A stretch of 64,000 bases of DNA from Deinococcus sp. Leaf326 (GTDB lineage: Bacteria; Deinococcota; Deinococci; Deinococcales; Deinococcaceae). The notes beneath the pieces are model-generated. The model saw only the letters and a list, made by a program, of their open reading frames with translations, was not told the DNA's origin and ran no database searches. This document shows positions 14,507 through 28,679 of the stretch, piece by piece. The stretch is from positions 61,048 to 125,047 of the forward strand of contig NZ_LMOM01000098.1 in the NCBI RefSeq assembly GCF_001424185.1, in the 5' to 3' direction. Each line of letters begins with the position of its first letter. Positions within the stretch are counted from its first letter, which is position 1. Both the position numbers and the translations under genes were made by a program.

Positions 14507-15243
14507 GAAGAAATGGCGATGATTCGCCAGAATCATCCGAGCGGAGCGAGTGGCAAAAGAGACGGGGGCGCGGCGATGAACGAGCCTCTAGCGCTTTCCT
14601 GGATGCTCGTCCATCAGAGCGGTCACGTCGGCACCGGGGCCGTCCCCTGCTGCTGACCGTCACGCTGCTCATGGGCGCGGCGCTGGCCGGGGGCCGGGAA
14701 CCGGTGCCGATGGGCACTCACGGTGGACACGACATGGCGGGCCACAGCATGTCCATGTCCGGGCCGATGTCGGGCCTGTCCATGACCGCCATGAACGCGC
14801 AGATGCTCGCGGAACTGCGTCCCTTATCGGGTCGCGCGTTCGACGTGCGCTGGGCACAGCTCATGACCGTGCATCACCGGATGGCGGTGGACATGGCCCG
14901 GGCCGAGCTGAAACAGGGGCGCGACCCCCGCGTGCAGGCACTGGCCCGGCAGATCATCGCCGAGCAGAGCGCCGAGCTGACGCGCATGGCCGGCTGGCTG
15001 CGGACCTGGGGCGAGGAGGGGACGGCCATGCCCCTGCCCCATAGGATGCCGCCGGCCGCCAGCGACACCGACCGCTGGTTTCTGACCGAGATGATTCCCC
15101 ATCACCAGGGCGCGGTGGACATGGCGCGTCTCGTGCCCGCGCGCTCGCAGTCGGCCGAGGTGCGGGCGCTGGCTGCGGGTATAGCCCGCTCGCAGAGTGC
15201 CGAGATCGCGCAGTTCCGGGCGCTGCTGGGGCAACGGCCATGA
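14503..15243 (+). CDS. DUF305 exported copper-associated protein
   Basis: A 246-residue protein of the DUF305 (ferritin-like four-helix) family, with duplicated 'MTVHHRMAVDMA' and 'MIPHHQGAVDMA' blocks. A Met/His-rich stretch after the membrane anchor (HGGHDMAGHSMSMSGPM) is a likely Cu(I) ligand region. A hydrophobic segment at about 49-63 is the export signal. The only standard start before it is GTG 14503, overlapping the copZ stop. That gives an unusually long Arg/Ser-rich n-region of about 48 residues whose DNA contains a short inverted repeat (14518-14537) and looks like inserted intergenic sequence. It probably binds copper outside the cytoplasm. Confidence 0.85.
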   Translation: MRRNGDDSPESSERSEWQKRRGRGDERASSAFLDARPSERSRRHRGRPLLLTVTLLMGAALAGGREPVPMGTHGGHDMAGHSMSMSGPMSGLSMTAMNAQMLAELRPLSGRAFDVRWAQLMTVHHRMAVDMARAELKQGRDPRVQALARQIIAEQSAELTRMAGWLRTWGEEGTAMPLPHRMPPAASDTDRWFLTEMIPHHQGAVDMARLVPARSQSAEVRALAAGIARSQSAEIAQFRALLGQRP

Positions 15244-15572
15244 CGGCCGGCCCGGAGACCGGAGTGGAAACTGGGGCCACCTGCGACACCCACGCCGAGC
15301 ACCTGTGTATGCCGGCAGACGCCCGCAAGCGCGCCATGCGCCGCCTGAGCATCGCGCGTGGGCACCTCGACAGCATCGTGCGGATGCTGGAAAAAGAGGA
15401 CGTGTACTGCGTAGACGTGCTGCGGCAGATCAAGGCCGTGCAGGGCGCGCTGTCGGGGGCGGGCGACGTGGTGCTGCGCGGCCACCTCGAAACCCATGTG
15501 GCGACTGCCCAGGAGCGCGGCGACACGGCCGAAATCGTCGATGAACTCATGGAAGCGCTGCGCTACCGCTGA
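15240..15572 (+). CDS. csoR: CsoR family copper-sensing repressor
   Basis: A 110-residue all-helical repressor of the CsoR/RcnR family (DUF156). The metal ligands align as Cys57 ('VYCVDVL'), His82 and His86 ('GHLETH'). This is a C-H-H set, as described for Thermus thermophilus CsoR, rather than the C-H-C set of mycobacterial CsoR. The N-terminus adds a Cys/His cluster (C15, H18, H21, C23). Copper binding would release it from the operators in the copA/copZ spacer. The ATG overlaps the DUF305 stop (ATGA). Confidence 0.92.
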   Translation: MTAGPETGVETGATCDTHAEHLCMPADARKRAMRRLSIARGHLDSIVRMLEKEDVYCVDVLRQIKAVQGALSGAGDVVLRGHLETHVATAQERGDTAEIVDELMEALRYR

Positions 15573-15612
15573 GGCGTCAGACGAAGCACCTGCCCGCGCC
15601 TAGGGTAGGGCT

Positions 15613-16883
15613 TCATCTACGGCGCAGGGCCGCCGGCAGCGCGAGCAGGTCGCCCAACCCCGAGGCAGGCAGCAGCGCGTCGAGGTGCGGCAGGGCCGCC
15701 GCCACGGCGCGCTGCACTGGCCGGTAGCCCGGCAGCCCGGCCAGCGGCGAGAGCCACACGACCAGCCCCGCGCGGGCGGCGAGGTCACGCATGGCACGGC
15801 GCACGAGGTCGGGGTCGCCCGTGTCCAGCCCGTCGCTGAGAATGAGCAGGGCGGTGTCGGGCGTCACACGGGCACGCTCGTCGCGGGCAAGGCGCAGCAG
15901 GCTCTGGCCGATGCGGGTGCCGCCGCCCCAGGCCCCGGCCTCCTGCGGCAGCGCCAGCGGGGCGCCGGGAGCCGCGCCGCGCAGCCGGGGGGTGAGACGC
16001 ACGAGGTCGGTGCTGAACACGTAGACCTCGACCCGCCGGGCGCGCAGGTGCAGCGCCTGGGCAAAGCGTAGCAGCAGCGCGGCGTCGCGCCCCATGCTGC
16101 GGCTGCCATCCAGCACGATCAGCACACGCGCCCGTGTGCGTGGCCGGCCCAGCCAGCGCAACCGCGCCGGGTCGCCCCCGGTGCGCGCCGCCGCCCGCAG
16201 CGTGCGCCGCAGGTCCAGCACCCGGCCGCGCGCCTGCGGGACCCGGCGGTGCCGGGGGGCCAGCCGCAGCGCCGCCAGAAAGGCGCCCGCTGCCCGCAGC
16301 AGCGTCCCCAGGTCGTCGGGGGGCAGCGCTCCTTCCCCGCCCGCCCCCGGCTGATCGCTGAGCCGGGCGAACTGCACCGGGGCAGGTGGGCCGTCTTCTC
16401 CTGTGTCCGGCCCTGGCTGTGGCAACGCAGTAGTGGAAGCGCCTGTCGCCGCGTCGTCGACCGGCGGGGGGGTCTGCTCAGGTGGGTCGCGGGGCAGGGT
16501 AGGCCTGCCGTCCTCCTGGGCCGGTTCCGGCCGGGATACGCCCGGCTGGGGCTGCGCCAGGCCGGGTTCAGGCACGCCGGGGGCCGCCGAGGGCAGGGTC
16601 GGCAGCTCGGGCGGCGGCAGGTCGCCGGGCAGAAAGACGGCCGCGAATTCGGTGTCGAACACCCCCAGTTCGGCGCGCGAGGCGCACAGCACAGCCCGCA
16701 GCGCGGCTCGCACCTCGCGCACACGGTTCAGGTCCACCACGCTCAGCGCGCGCAGGGCGTCCGTGATCTCCCCGGGGCCGATCAGAAAGCCGTGCCGCGA
16801 GCGCAACCGCGCGGCGAGACGCAGCACCAGCGCCGGTACCGCCTCCGGGGACAGCACGGCCGGCGGGGAGGTGTCCGGCCAGG

Positions 16884-16887
<4 letters not shown>
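15613..16887 (-). CDS. CoxE-like VWA protein
   Basis: A 424-residue protein. An N-terminal helical region (1-95) is followed by a long Pro-rich linker (about 100-190) and a C-terminal VWA domain with MIDAS 'LDGSRSMG' (about 262-270) and 'LLILSDGLDTGD'. It belongs to the CoxE family, which with the MoxR-type ATPase CoxD inserts or activates the metal centre of molybdenum hydroxylases such as CO or xanthine dehydrogenases. Its ATG overlaps the stop of the MoxR gene by 4 nt, giving an operon coxG-moxR-coxE. Confidence 0.85.
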
Positions 16888-17750
<863 letters not shown>

Positions 17751-17751
17751 G

Positions 17752-18216
17752 CTACGCCAGCGTGCCCGAGGTGGCTTCGACGTTGGCACTCATGTTCTGG
17801 AAGGTCTTCTGGATGAGCTTCTGCGCCTGCGCGTCGAGCAACCGCCCGCCCACCGTCGCCACCGGCCCGCGCATGGTGGCGTCGCCGGTCCAGTCCAGGG
17901 TGGTCGTGCCGTCGCCGTTGTCCACGACGGTCGCCCCGGCCAGCAGGTCCACGACGCTGCCCAGACCCCCGCCGTGCACCTTGACGTTCACGCGCCCTGT
18001 GTCCTCCTCGGGCAGCACCTCGATACCGAACTTGAACTTGCCGCGCACCATCCCCACGCCGACCTGCACGGTGGCGTCCATGTGCGTGGCGTCCTTGACC
18101 TGCACGTCCTGAACGTCGGGCAGGCAGCGCGCGACCCGCTCGGGGTCCCGCACGAAGGCCCAGACGGCGGCGGGCGGCGCCTTGACGTGTTCCTGGCCGG
18201 AATAGTTGAGTTTCAT
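17752..18216 (-). CDS. CoxG-like SRPBCC protein (carbon monoxide dehydrogenase subunit G family)
   Basis: A 154-residue START/SRPBCC-fold protein with the CoxG start 'MKLNYSGQEHVKAPPAAVWAFVRDPERVARCLPDV' and 'YCLPD'-equivalent region. C-terminal helix residues (VGGRLLDAQAQKLIQKTF) are also typical. CoxG proteins are thought to help membrane association or maturation of CO dehydrogenase-type enzymes. ATG 18216 has GGAGGTG eight bases upstream. It leads the coxG-moxR-coxE operon and is divergent from mocA. Confidence 0.85.
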   Translation of the reverse strand: MKLNYSGQEHVKAPPAAVWAFVRDPERVARCLPDVQDVQVKDATHMDATVQVGVGMVRGKFKFGIEVLPEEDTGRVNVKVHGGGLGSVVDLLAGATVVDNGDGTTTLDWTGDATMRGPVATVGGRLLDAQAQKLIQKTFQNMSANVEATSGTLA

Positions 18217-18336
18217 GGGGGACACCTCCGGGAGCGGGGGCAAAGACCTGCGGCGCGTTGTGCGGTGCGCCGATTGTAGCGGGCGCGGGCGCGGGTGTCT
18301 GCACGGGGCGTGCGATCCGGGCCCTAGCATGGCGCC

Positions 18337-18975
18337 GTGCCTCCCCTCCTCTCTTCTCCACGGCTCGGCGTACTGCTCGCCGCCGGGCGCAGCGCCCGCA
18401 TGGGCACACCCAAACAGCTCGCGTCCCTGGGCGGCCAGGCGCTGTGCCGCCACGCCGCCGGGGCGCTGGCCGCCGGGGGCTACGGCGCGCTGCTGGCCGT
18501 CGTACCCCCCGGCGAGGTCGGAGCGGCCGTGCGCGCGGCGCTGGCCGGACTGCCCTTCGCCTTCGCCGAGAACCCCGCCCCCAAGCGCGGGCTGGCCTCG
18601 TCCTTCCGGGTGGCGGCGACGTGGGCACTCGCGCAGCCCCGGCCCTTCGCGGCCGTGACCTTCGCGCTGGCCGACATGCCGCTGGTCACACCCGCGACCC
18701 ACGCGGCGCTGGGACAGGCCTTCGCCGAGTCGGGCGCACCCGCCGTGCTGGCCCGCTACGGCGAGGGCGAGGCCGCCGTCCACGCCCCGCCGCACCTGTT
18801 CCGGGCCGACCTGCTGGAGCGCGTTGCCGAGCTTCCCGACGCCGACCACGGCCCCCGCGCGCTGCTGCGCGAGTATGCGGCGGGCATGGTCACGGTGCCG
18901 CGCCCAGTCGCCGAACTGCTCGACGTAGACACGCCCGAGGCGCTGGCGCAGGCGAGGGTCCTGTTCGGTGAGTGA
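18337..18975 (+). CDS. MocA-like molybdenum cofactor cytidylyltransferase
   Basis: A 212-residue nucleotidyltransferase with N-terminal 'GVLLAAGRSARMGTPKQL' (G-x-G/R-x-R-M-G-x-x-K signature) and 'ALADMPLVTP', as in the MobA/MocA family. MocA forms molybdopterin cytosine dinucleotide, the cofactor of xanthine/CO dehydrogenase-type enzymes. That fits the divergent cox maturation operon. The GTG start has TAGCAT 6 nt upstream (leaderless). MobA (guanylyl) activity cannot be excluded from sequence alone, but the context favours MocA. Confidence 0.82.
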   Translation: MPPLLSSPRLGVLLAAGRSARMGTPKQLASLGGQALCRHAAGALAAGGYGALLAVVPPGEVGAAVRAALAGLPFAFAENPAPKRGLASSFRVAATWALAQPRPFAAVTFALADMPLVTPATHAALGQAFAESGAPAVLARYGEGEAAVHAPPHLFRADLLERVAELPDADHGPRALLREYAAGMVTVPRPVAELLDVDTPEALAQARVLFGE

Positions 18976-19243
18976 ACCGCTAAAGGGGACTTCTTCCGCT
19001 CCCGGCCAAGTACCTCCACAGATGGACTGGCGATCAGAGCCTCCAGGGCTGCTCCTCACAGATCACACCTGCACCGCAGAAAAACCGTAGCCTCGGGGCA
19101 GGCCAGATGCCGGCGAGCAGGACGCAGTATGCAACCCCTCACACCCCAGGCACAGCGCGGGCTTCTGCGTTCAGCACAGTCATTCCTGGTGCTGTGCAGG
19201 GCGCCACCCTTAAGCTTGGAGCAGAGGTAAGGGATGAGTAAGG

Positions 19244-19693
19244 ATGAGAGTCGAACAATCGATCATGCATAAAAAATTCATTTTTCTGGTTGCCCTGGCC
19301 TCAATTGCGTGCATCCCGTCAGCCCTGGCAACGGATTACGTCTCCGAATCCAACCTGACAGGCATCAAACTGCCTCAGGGAGCCCTCGAACTCACCGACG
19401 ATGACTTCTCCGAGGAGATGGTCGAGCTGCTCGAAGACACGGCGGCGAGCATGAATGGCAAATGCCAGTACCACGAGCTGCTGTTCTGGGAAGGCAATCC
19501 CGTGGCGATCACGAACGCCCTGAACGCGAAGATTCCCGCGAGCCTCAAATACAAGAACATTGACGCCGACGAGCTGGACGACGGCGCCTATGAGACGTTC
19601 TCCCTGACCAGCACCAACGCCCGGTATGCCGGAGTCTGGATTCAGGGCGCAAAAGACATCACCCTCGCGTGGTGCGATGTCGTCAAGAAGTAA
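19244..19693 (+). CDS. Secreted hypothetical protein
   Basis: A 149-residue protein I do not recognise. A signal peptide is clear (KKFIFLVALASIACIPSALA, cut before TDYV). The mature part is acidic, about 115 residues, with two cysteines (in 'GKCQYHEL' and 'LAWCDVV') that could form a disulfide. The DNA is less GC-rich than its neighbours, which may indicate recent acquisition. ATG 19244 has AAGG close upstream; ATG 19265 is an alternative that gives a shorter n-region. Confidence 0.65.
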   Translation: MRVEQSIMHKKFIFLVALASIACIPSALATDYVSESNLTGIKLPQGALELTDDDFSEEMVELLEDTAASMNGKCQYHELLFWEGNPVAITNALNAKIPASLKYKNIDADELDDGAYETFSLTSTNARYAGVWIQGAKDITLAWCDVVKK

Positions 19694-19804
19694 TTGAGCC
19701 TGTGACGCCTTTTAGGCCTCGTCCCCTCCTGGGAGCGCGGCCTCATTCTGCGGAACCGGCTCTCCACCGCCCGTCCCACAACCTCCCAGAGCGGCGATAA
19801 CTTC

Positions 19805-19841
19805 GGCACTCCCACGTCTTCACGTCCGGGAGTGCCTTTTT
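19805..19841 (+). terminator. Intrinsic terminator after the secreted hypothetical
   Basis: A perfect 9-bp stem GGCACTCCC / GGGAGTGCC, 14-nt loop, followed directly by TTTTT. It lies between convergent genes. Confidence 0.85.
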
Positions 19842-19879
19842 CGTCCTGTTCAGACGCGGCGACTGAGGGAAAGCGGCGC

Positions 19880-21570
<1,691 letters not shown>

Positions 21571-21831
21571 GGTCAGTGTCTCCCGGCCACCGGGCGTGCG
21601 GGCCATGGGCCGCGCGCCGGGGCAAGCGCCCCAGCCTAGCGCACGGGCGGCCCGGCCAGCGCGTAAGGGCGCGCCTGCGCGGCGTCTGCTGGACGCCCTG
21701 AACATGAAAGAAGGCTGTCAGAGGCGGCACGTCAGGCTGAAGAGCGTGAAGGTTTCGTACCGTCGCATCGACAAGACCTGCCTGGCCGGCCAACACGGCA
21801 CCTTTCGGCCGGGCGGGCGCAGGGGGAACGC

Positions 21832-23244
21832 ATGGAACGCATAGCGCCGCTGGCCAAGATCCTGGCTGAAGCGAACGGCATCGAGTGGCAGGGTCTGCAC
21901 GGCAGCGGTGAGGGCGGCCAGATCGTCGAGCAAGACATTCTGGACTACCTCACCCGCGTCATGAGCGGTGAGGCCGATCCGCCTTCCACGCCTGTGGACG
22001 CCCCGCCGCCCGACTGGAACGGCGAGGACATTCCCGGAGGAGGCATGTTCGACGCCTCGGCCCTGAGCCGCGCGGGCGTCGACACCGACATCGCGCAGTT
22101 CGTCGAGCAGTCGCGCGTTCCCACGCCGGCCACGCCCGTCCAGAGTGGGCCGGTCTCGGCCGCCAGCGACTTCGAGCTCGACGACGGCGAAGAAGACCTG
22201 CTGCTGCCCCCGGCGCCGCAGCCCGCCGCTCCCGTGGCCCCGGTCATGGCCGCTGCGCCCGCCCCAGCGGCCGGCCCCGTGCTCGGCCGCGCCGGCAGCG
22301 CGCCTGTGCCCCCCGCCGCGCACGTGCCCAGCACCCCGGCTCCCGCGCCGGCACCTGCACCGGCCGGCGGCCTGGGCAACCTGCTCTCGCGCCTGTACCA
22401 GAAGCCGGCCGCGGCTCCCGAGCCGGCTGCGCCCCCCGCGCCGGTCATGTCGGCCCCCGAGGTCGTCGCCCGCGCCGTCCCCGAGCCGGTCTCCACTCCG
22501 GCCGAACCGGCCCCCGTCGTGCCTGCCCCGGTCGTTACCGAGCCGGTGGTGGCTCAGCCGGTGATTGCCGAGCCGGTCCCGGTCGCCGCCCCGGTGGTGG
22601 CGGCCCCCGCCCCCGAGGTCAGCGCGCCGGTTCCCACGCCCGAAGTGGCAGCGCCCGTCCAGCCTGCCTACACGCCCCCTGCCCCCGTTCAGCCCATGCC
22701 GGCGCCCGTCGTCCCGCCGGTGGCCGCTCCGGTGCAGCCCGCGCCGGCACAGCACCAGCCCAGTGCGGCGCAGCCGCCCCGTGACGCCGTATGGTTCGGC
22801 ACCTACCTGCGCCGCGAGGCGAACGTGACGGGCCTGATGGACCTGCACGGTCAGCTCTCCGAGGCGCTGGGCCGCGAAGTGCCGCTCGCCCTGCTGCTGG
22901 CCCGCGCCGCGCAGCATCACGCCGCCGCGCTCGGTCTGGACACGCTGGCCATCCAGGACGTGCAGGCCAGCCGCGTCCGTACCGTGCAGTCCGGCAGCCT
23001 GCGTGAGGCCCTGGCCGGACTCGACGGCGACTTCGGCGGCACGCCGGACCTGCTGATCGTGGACGCCGGAACCCTGGACCTCGACGACCTGCACTACCCG
23101 CACACCCTGAGCCTGAGCATCGGCCGCGTGCAGGGTGGCCGCGTGGGCCTGAGCCTTCAGGGCAACGTCGAGCCCGACAAGGCCGCGCGCTTCCTCGCTG
23201 GCGTGGCCCAGACGCTCGAAAAGCCGGTCATCCTGCTCGTCTGA
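21832..23244 (+). CDS. E2-like protein: subunit-binding domain, long Pro/Ala linker, degenerate acyltransferase domain
   Basis: A 470-residue protein. Residues 3-40 are a peripheral subunit-binding (E3-binding) domain ('[34 protein letters not shown]'-like pattern). Residues about 90-315 are a Pro/Ala/Val-rich disordered linker. Residues about 320-470 resemble the C-terminal part of 2-oxoacid dehydrogenase acyltransferases ('[25 protein letters not shown]'). There is no lipoyl domain and the active-site H-x-x-x-D-G is replaced ('[11 protein letters not shown]'), so acyl transfer is unlikely. It may be a scaffold for E1/E3 enzymes. Start ATG follows GGGGGAA. No dehydrogenase-complex genes are adjacent. 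Confidence 0.7.
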   Translation: MERIAPLAKILAEANGIEWQGLHGSGEGGQIVEQDILDYLTRVMSGEADPPSTPVDAPPPDWNGEDIPGGGMFDASALSRAGVDTDIAQFVEQSRVPTPATPVQSGPVSAASDFELDDGEEDLLLPPAPQPAAPVAPVMAAAPAPAAGPVLGRAGSAPVPPAAHVPSTPAPAPAPAPAGGLGNLLSRLYQKPAAAPEPAAPPAPVMSAPEVVARAVPEPVSTPAEPAPVVPAPVVTEPVVAQPVIAEPVPVAAPVVAAPAPEVSAPVPTPEVAAPVQPAYTPPAPVQPMPAPVVPPVAAPVQPAPAQHQPSAAQPPRDAVWFGTYLRREANVTGLMDLHGQLSEALGREVPLALLLARAAQHHAAALGLDTLAIQDVQASRVRTVQSGSLREALAGLDGDFGGTPDLLIVDAGTLDLDDLHYPHTLSLSIGRVQGGRVGLSLQGNVEPDKAARFLAGVAQTLEKPVILLV

Positions 23245-23258
23245 GTCTCCGTTTCCCC

Positions 23259-23297
23259 GCCGCCGACCCAGTCTCAGGACAGGTGCCGGCGGCTTTT
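23259..23297 (+). terminator. Intrinsic terminator after the E2-like gene
   Basis: Stem GCCGCCG / CGGCGGC with TTTTT immediately after, 15 nt downstream of the stop. Confidence 0.8.
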
Positions 23298-23354
23298 TGT
23301 TCAGGCGTCCAGACGGCCCCGGTCTCCTGCCACGTTCCTTGCACTACAGTGAGG

Positions 23355-23381
23355 CACGGTGCTACGCGCCGTGTTTTTTTT
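23355..23381 (+). terminator. Hairpin with T8 in the purA leader
   Basis: An 8-bp stem CACGGTGC / GCGCCGTG (one G-U pair) with a 3-nt loop, followed by eight T, 55 nt before the purA ATG. A second terminator already stands upstream, so this one may attenuate purA or insulate it. Confidence 0.6.
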
Positions 23382-23435
23382 GCGGCCGGACAGGCGCGAA
23401 AGGGGCAAGTCTGTGCGCGTGGCCGGAGGGCTGAG

Positions 23436-24653
<1,218 letters not shown>

Positions 24654-24679
24654 GCGCCCCCGACTGAGCATCCCATCCC

Positions 24680-24720
24680 CGTGCTCCCAGGTGCGCGCCC
24701 GGCGTACACTTGGGAGCACG
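24680..24720 (+). promoter_or_regulatory. Inverted repeat overlapping a -10 hexamer before folE
   Basis: A perfect 10-bp inverted repeat (CGTGCTCCCA / TGGGAGCACG, 21-nt spacer). A TACACT hexamer (24705-24710) abuts the right arm and lies 58 nt before the folE start. It lacks a T tract. It could be a purA terminator stem or an operator over the folE promoter. Confidence 0.45.
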
Positions 24721-24768
24721 GTCTGTGGCCTTCCCGCAGCGGGCGGGCCGGAGAGGAGGACCATCACC

Positions 24769-25413
<645 letters not shown>

Positions 25414-25437
25414 GGCCCGGCCCCTTTTTCCCAGCAG

Positions 25438-25459
25438 CCCCTGCCCACCCTGGCAGGGG
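25438..25459 (+). terminator. Hairpin after folE
   Basis: Perfect 8-bp stem CCCCTGCC / GGCAGGGG, 6-nt loop, 25 nt after the folE stop. No T tract follows, so it is a weak terminator call. Confidence 0.5.
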
Positions 25460-25552
25460 GTGTTCCAGTAGCGCGGGCGCAATTGCAAGCCCGGTCAGTG
25501 ATCCAGAAGCGGCCTGGGCGCATACTTCCCGGCACAAGGAGCCCGCTGACCC

Positions 25553-26553
<1,001 letters not shown>

Positions 26554-26554
<1 letters not shown>

Positions 26555-27231
26555 TGATCTCTTCGCCCGTCTCTCCGGGGCCGGCCTCCCCGCGCCGGCC
26601 CACCCCACGCGCTCCGCTGGGCTGGCTGGTGCCGGCCGTGAGCGTGGGCGGCCTGCTGCCCGCCGCCGTCCTCGTGCTCGACGCTCTGGGCGGGGCGCTG
26701 GGAGCCAACCCAGTGCAGCGTGCCCTGAACCAGACCGGACAGCTGGCGCTGGCCCTGCTGCTGCTCTCGCTCGTCTGCACGCCGCTGCGCAAACTGACCG
26801 GGTGGACGTGGCCCGCGCGTGTCCGCAAGGCGCTGGGGCTGCTCGCGTTCTTCTACGCCCTGCTGCACTTCTGTATCTACCTGTTCGACCACGGCTTCGT
26901 GCCGGGGCTGGTGTTGGCCGACGTGCTGGAGCGGCCCTTTATCACGGCCGGGTTCACGGCGCTGCTGCTGCTCGTTCCGCTGGCCCTGACAAGCACCCCG
27001 CAGAGCGTGCGCCGCCTGGGCTTCGCGCGCTGGACCCGGCTGCACCAGCTCGTGTACGTCGCCGCGTGCCTGGGGGCGCTGCACTACTGGTGGGGCGTGA
27101 AAAAGGACCACACCTCGCCGTTGGCCGCCGCACTCGTCCTCGCCGCGCTGCTGGCCGCGCGCTGGCTGTGGCCGGCGGGCCGGAGCGGGGCGGGTCGAGA
27201 CAGGGCCGGTCGCCGCACCGGCTCCCGCTGA
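26554..27231 (+). CDS. msrQ: MsrQ haem b membrane subunit
   Basis: A 225-residue inner-membrane protein with six predicted helices. It passes electrons from the quinone pool or flavin reductase to MsrP. Conserved histidines sit in 'LLHFCIYLFDHG' and 'LHQLVYVAACLGALHYWW', the likely haem ligands. Start overlaps the msrP stop (TGATG). Confidence 0.92.
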
Positions 27232-27271
27232 GGCGAGGCGGCCCGCGTTCCCCGACCCCCGTTTTTTCTGC

Positions 27272-27298
27272 ACCTCCGGCCCTGCGCCGGAGGTTTTT
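27272..27298 (+). terminator. Intrinsic terminator after msrPQ
   Basis: Perfect 9-bp stem ACCTCCGGC / GCCGGAGGT, 5-nt loop, followed by a run of T. Confidence 0.88.
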
Positions 27299-27386
27299 GT
27301 TCATGCGGCGCGGGGCCGGCCCGTACCGGAGAGGGGCGGCCCAACCTGACAGGTCCGTGTCAGGACGGCCCGCCTAGACTCCGGGA

Positions 27387-28532
27387 GTGAGTCTCGACGT
27401 TCTTCTCGTGGTGTTCGCTGGCGTGTTCGGCCTGCTGGTGGGGTCGTTCTCGAACGTGCTGATCTGGCGGCTGCCACGCGGCGAGAACATCGCCTTTCCG
27501 CCGAGCCACTGCCCCCACTGCGACCATGCCCTGGCGCCCAAAGACCTCGTGCCGCTCTTTTCGTGGCTGGCGCTGGGAGGAAAGTGCCGCTACTGCCACG
27601 CGCCCATCAAGGTCCGTTACCCGGTCGTCGAGGCCCTGACGGGACTGGGCTACGCAGTGATCGCGGCGCTGTTTCCGTTCGCGGTGTACGGCGCGGCGCC
27701 CCTGGGCCTGATGGTGCTGTTTACCCTGCTGCTGGTCGGCAGCGCGATTGACCTCGACACCTACACCATCCCCGACGAGCTGACTCTGCCAGGGGTGGCG
27801 CTGGGACTGCTGTTCGCCCTGGTAGGCGTGCGCGGCACAGCCGAGGCGCTGCCCACCTTCGCCGGAGCAGTGCAGGGCGCGCTGCTGGGGGCGGGGCTGC
27901 TCGTCGCCATCGACCTGTTCGGGTCGTGGGTGCTGCGGCGGTTCCGCGAGCGGCAGTACCCCGACCTGCCCATCGGCTACCAGCAGATCGCGCTGGGGCT
28001 GCTGGCCGGCGCGTGGCTGGGGCCGTGGGGCGGCCTGGCCGTCGCCCTGGTGTCGGCGGGCGTGAACGCCGTGACCCGGCGGGCCGTGCGGATTCCCGAA
28101 CTACTCACGCTGGGCGGCTTTCTGGTCAGCGTGGCCCTGAGCAGCGGCGTCGGCCCCGGCCTCCTCGGGGCGGTGCAGGGCGGCCTGGCCGGGGCAGGCG
28201 CCGTCTCGCTGGTGGCGGGGCTGTACTGGTGGTGGGCCCACCGCGCCCGGCGTGAGGCCGACGCGGCGGACGACGGCGCCTACGACCCGAGCGCGATGGG
28301 CTTCGGGGACGTGAAGCTCGCCGCCGTGATCGGCGCCTTCCTGGGCTGGCAGAACCTGCTGCTGGCGGTGGTGGTGGCCGTGTTCGCGGGCGCCGTGTTC
28401 GGACTCGTGCAGGCGGCCCTGAAGCGGGGCAACCGCGTCAAGTTCGGCCCCTACCTCGCTCTGGGCGCCGTGGTCGCGCTGGTGTGGGGCCAGGGCATCA
28501 TCGGCAGCTACCGGGCGATGCTCGGGCTGTAA
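27387..28532 (+). CDS. pilD: Type IV prepilin peptidase (A24 family)
   Basis: A 381-residue inner-membrane aspartyl protease that cleaves and N-methylates type IV pilins and pseudopilins. It has the GSFxNV-type N-terminus ('GSFSNVLIWRLPRGE'), two CxxC pairs in the cytoplasmic loop ('CPHC', 'CRYC'), and the two catalytic aspartates ('DLDTYTIPD' and 'GFGDVKLAA'). GTG start, with TAGACT exactly 6 nt upstream (leaderless). About eight hydrophobic helices. The insertion around 'RAREADAADDGAYDPS' is longer than in proteobacterial PilD. Confidence 0.93.
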   Translation: MSLDVLLVVFAGVFGLLVGSFSNVLIWRLPRGENIAFPPSHCPHCDHALAPKDLVPLFSWLALGGKCRYCHAPIKVRYPVVEALTGLGYAVIAALFPFAVYGAAPLGLMVLFTLLLVGSAIDLDTYTIPDELTLPGVALGLLFALVGVRGTAEALPTFAGAVQGALLGAGLLVAIDLFGSWVLRRFRERQYPDLPIGYQQIALGLLAGAWLGPWGGLAVALVSAGVNAVTRRAVRIPELLTLGGFLVSVALSSGVGPGLLGAVQGGLAGAGAVSLVAGLYWWWAHRARREADAADDGAYDPSAMGFGDVKLAAVIGAFLGWQNLLLAVVVAVFAGAVFGLVQAALKRGNRVKFGPYLALGAVVALVWGQGIIGSYRAMLGL

Positions 28533-28679
28533 CCTCGCCAGACGCGCGGAGGCCCTCTTCCCCGGCGGAAGGGGGCCTCAACCTTTCGGGCCGGCGCTCG
28601 GGTACACTCGCCCCGACTGCGCCGTCCGGCGAAGGTCCGGTCCCGGCCTGTGTTGCTGGAGTGCCGAGGAGGAACACAG

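Noticed and set aside
22200..22780. Tandem DNA repeat in the E2-like gene
   Set aside because: The Pro/Ala/Val coding is compositionally biased but has no regular repeat period; it is a protein linker.
28602..28679. preQ1 riboswitch before the queuosine precursor transporter
   Set aside because: The short leader lacks the conserved preQ1-I pseudoknot core and A-rich tail.
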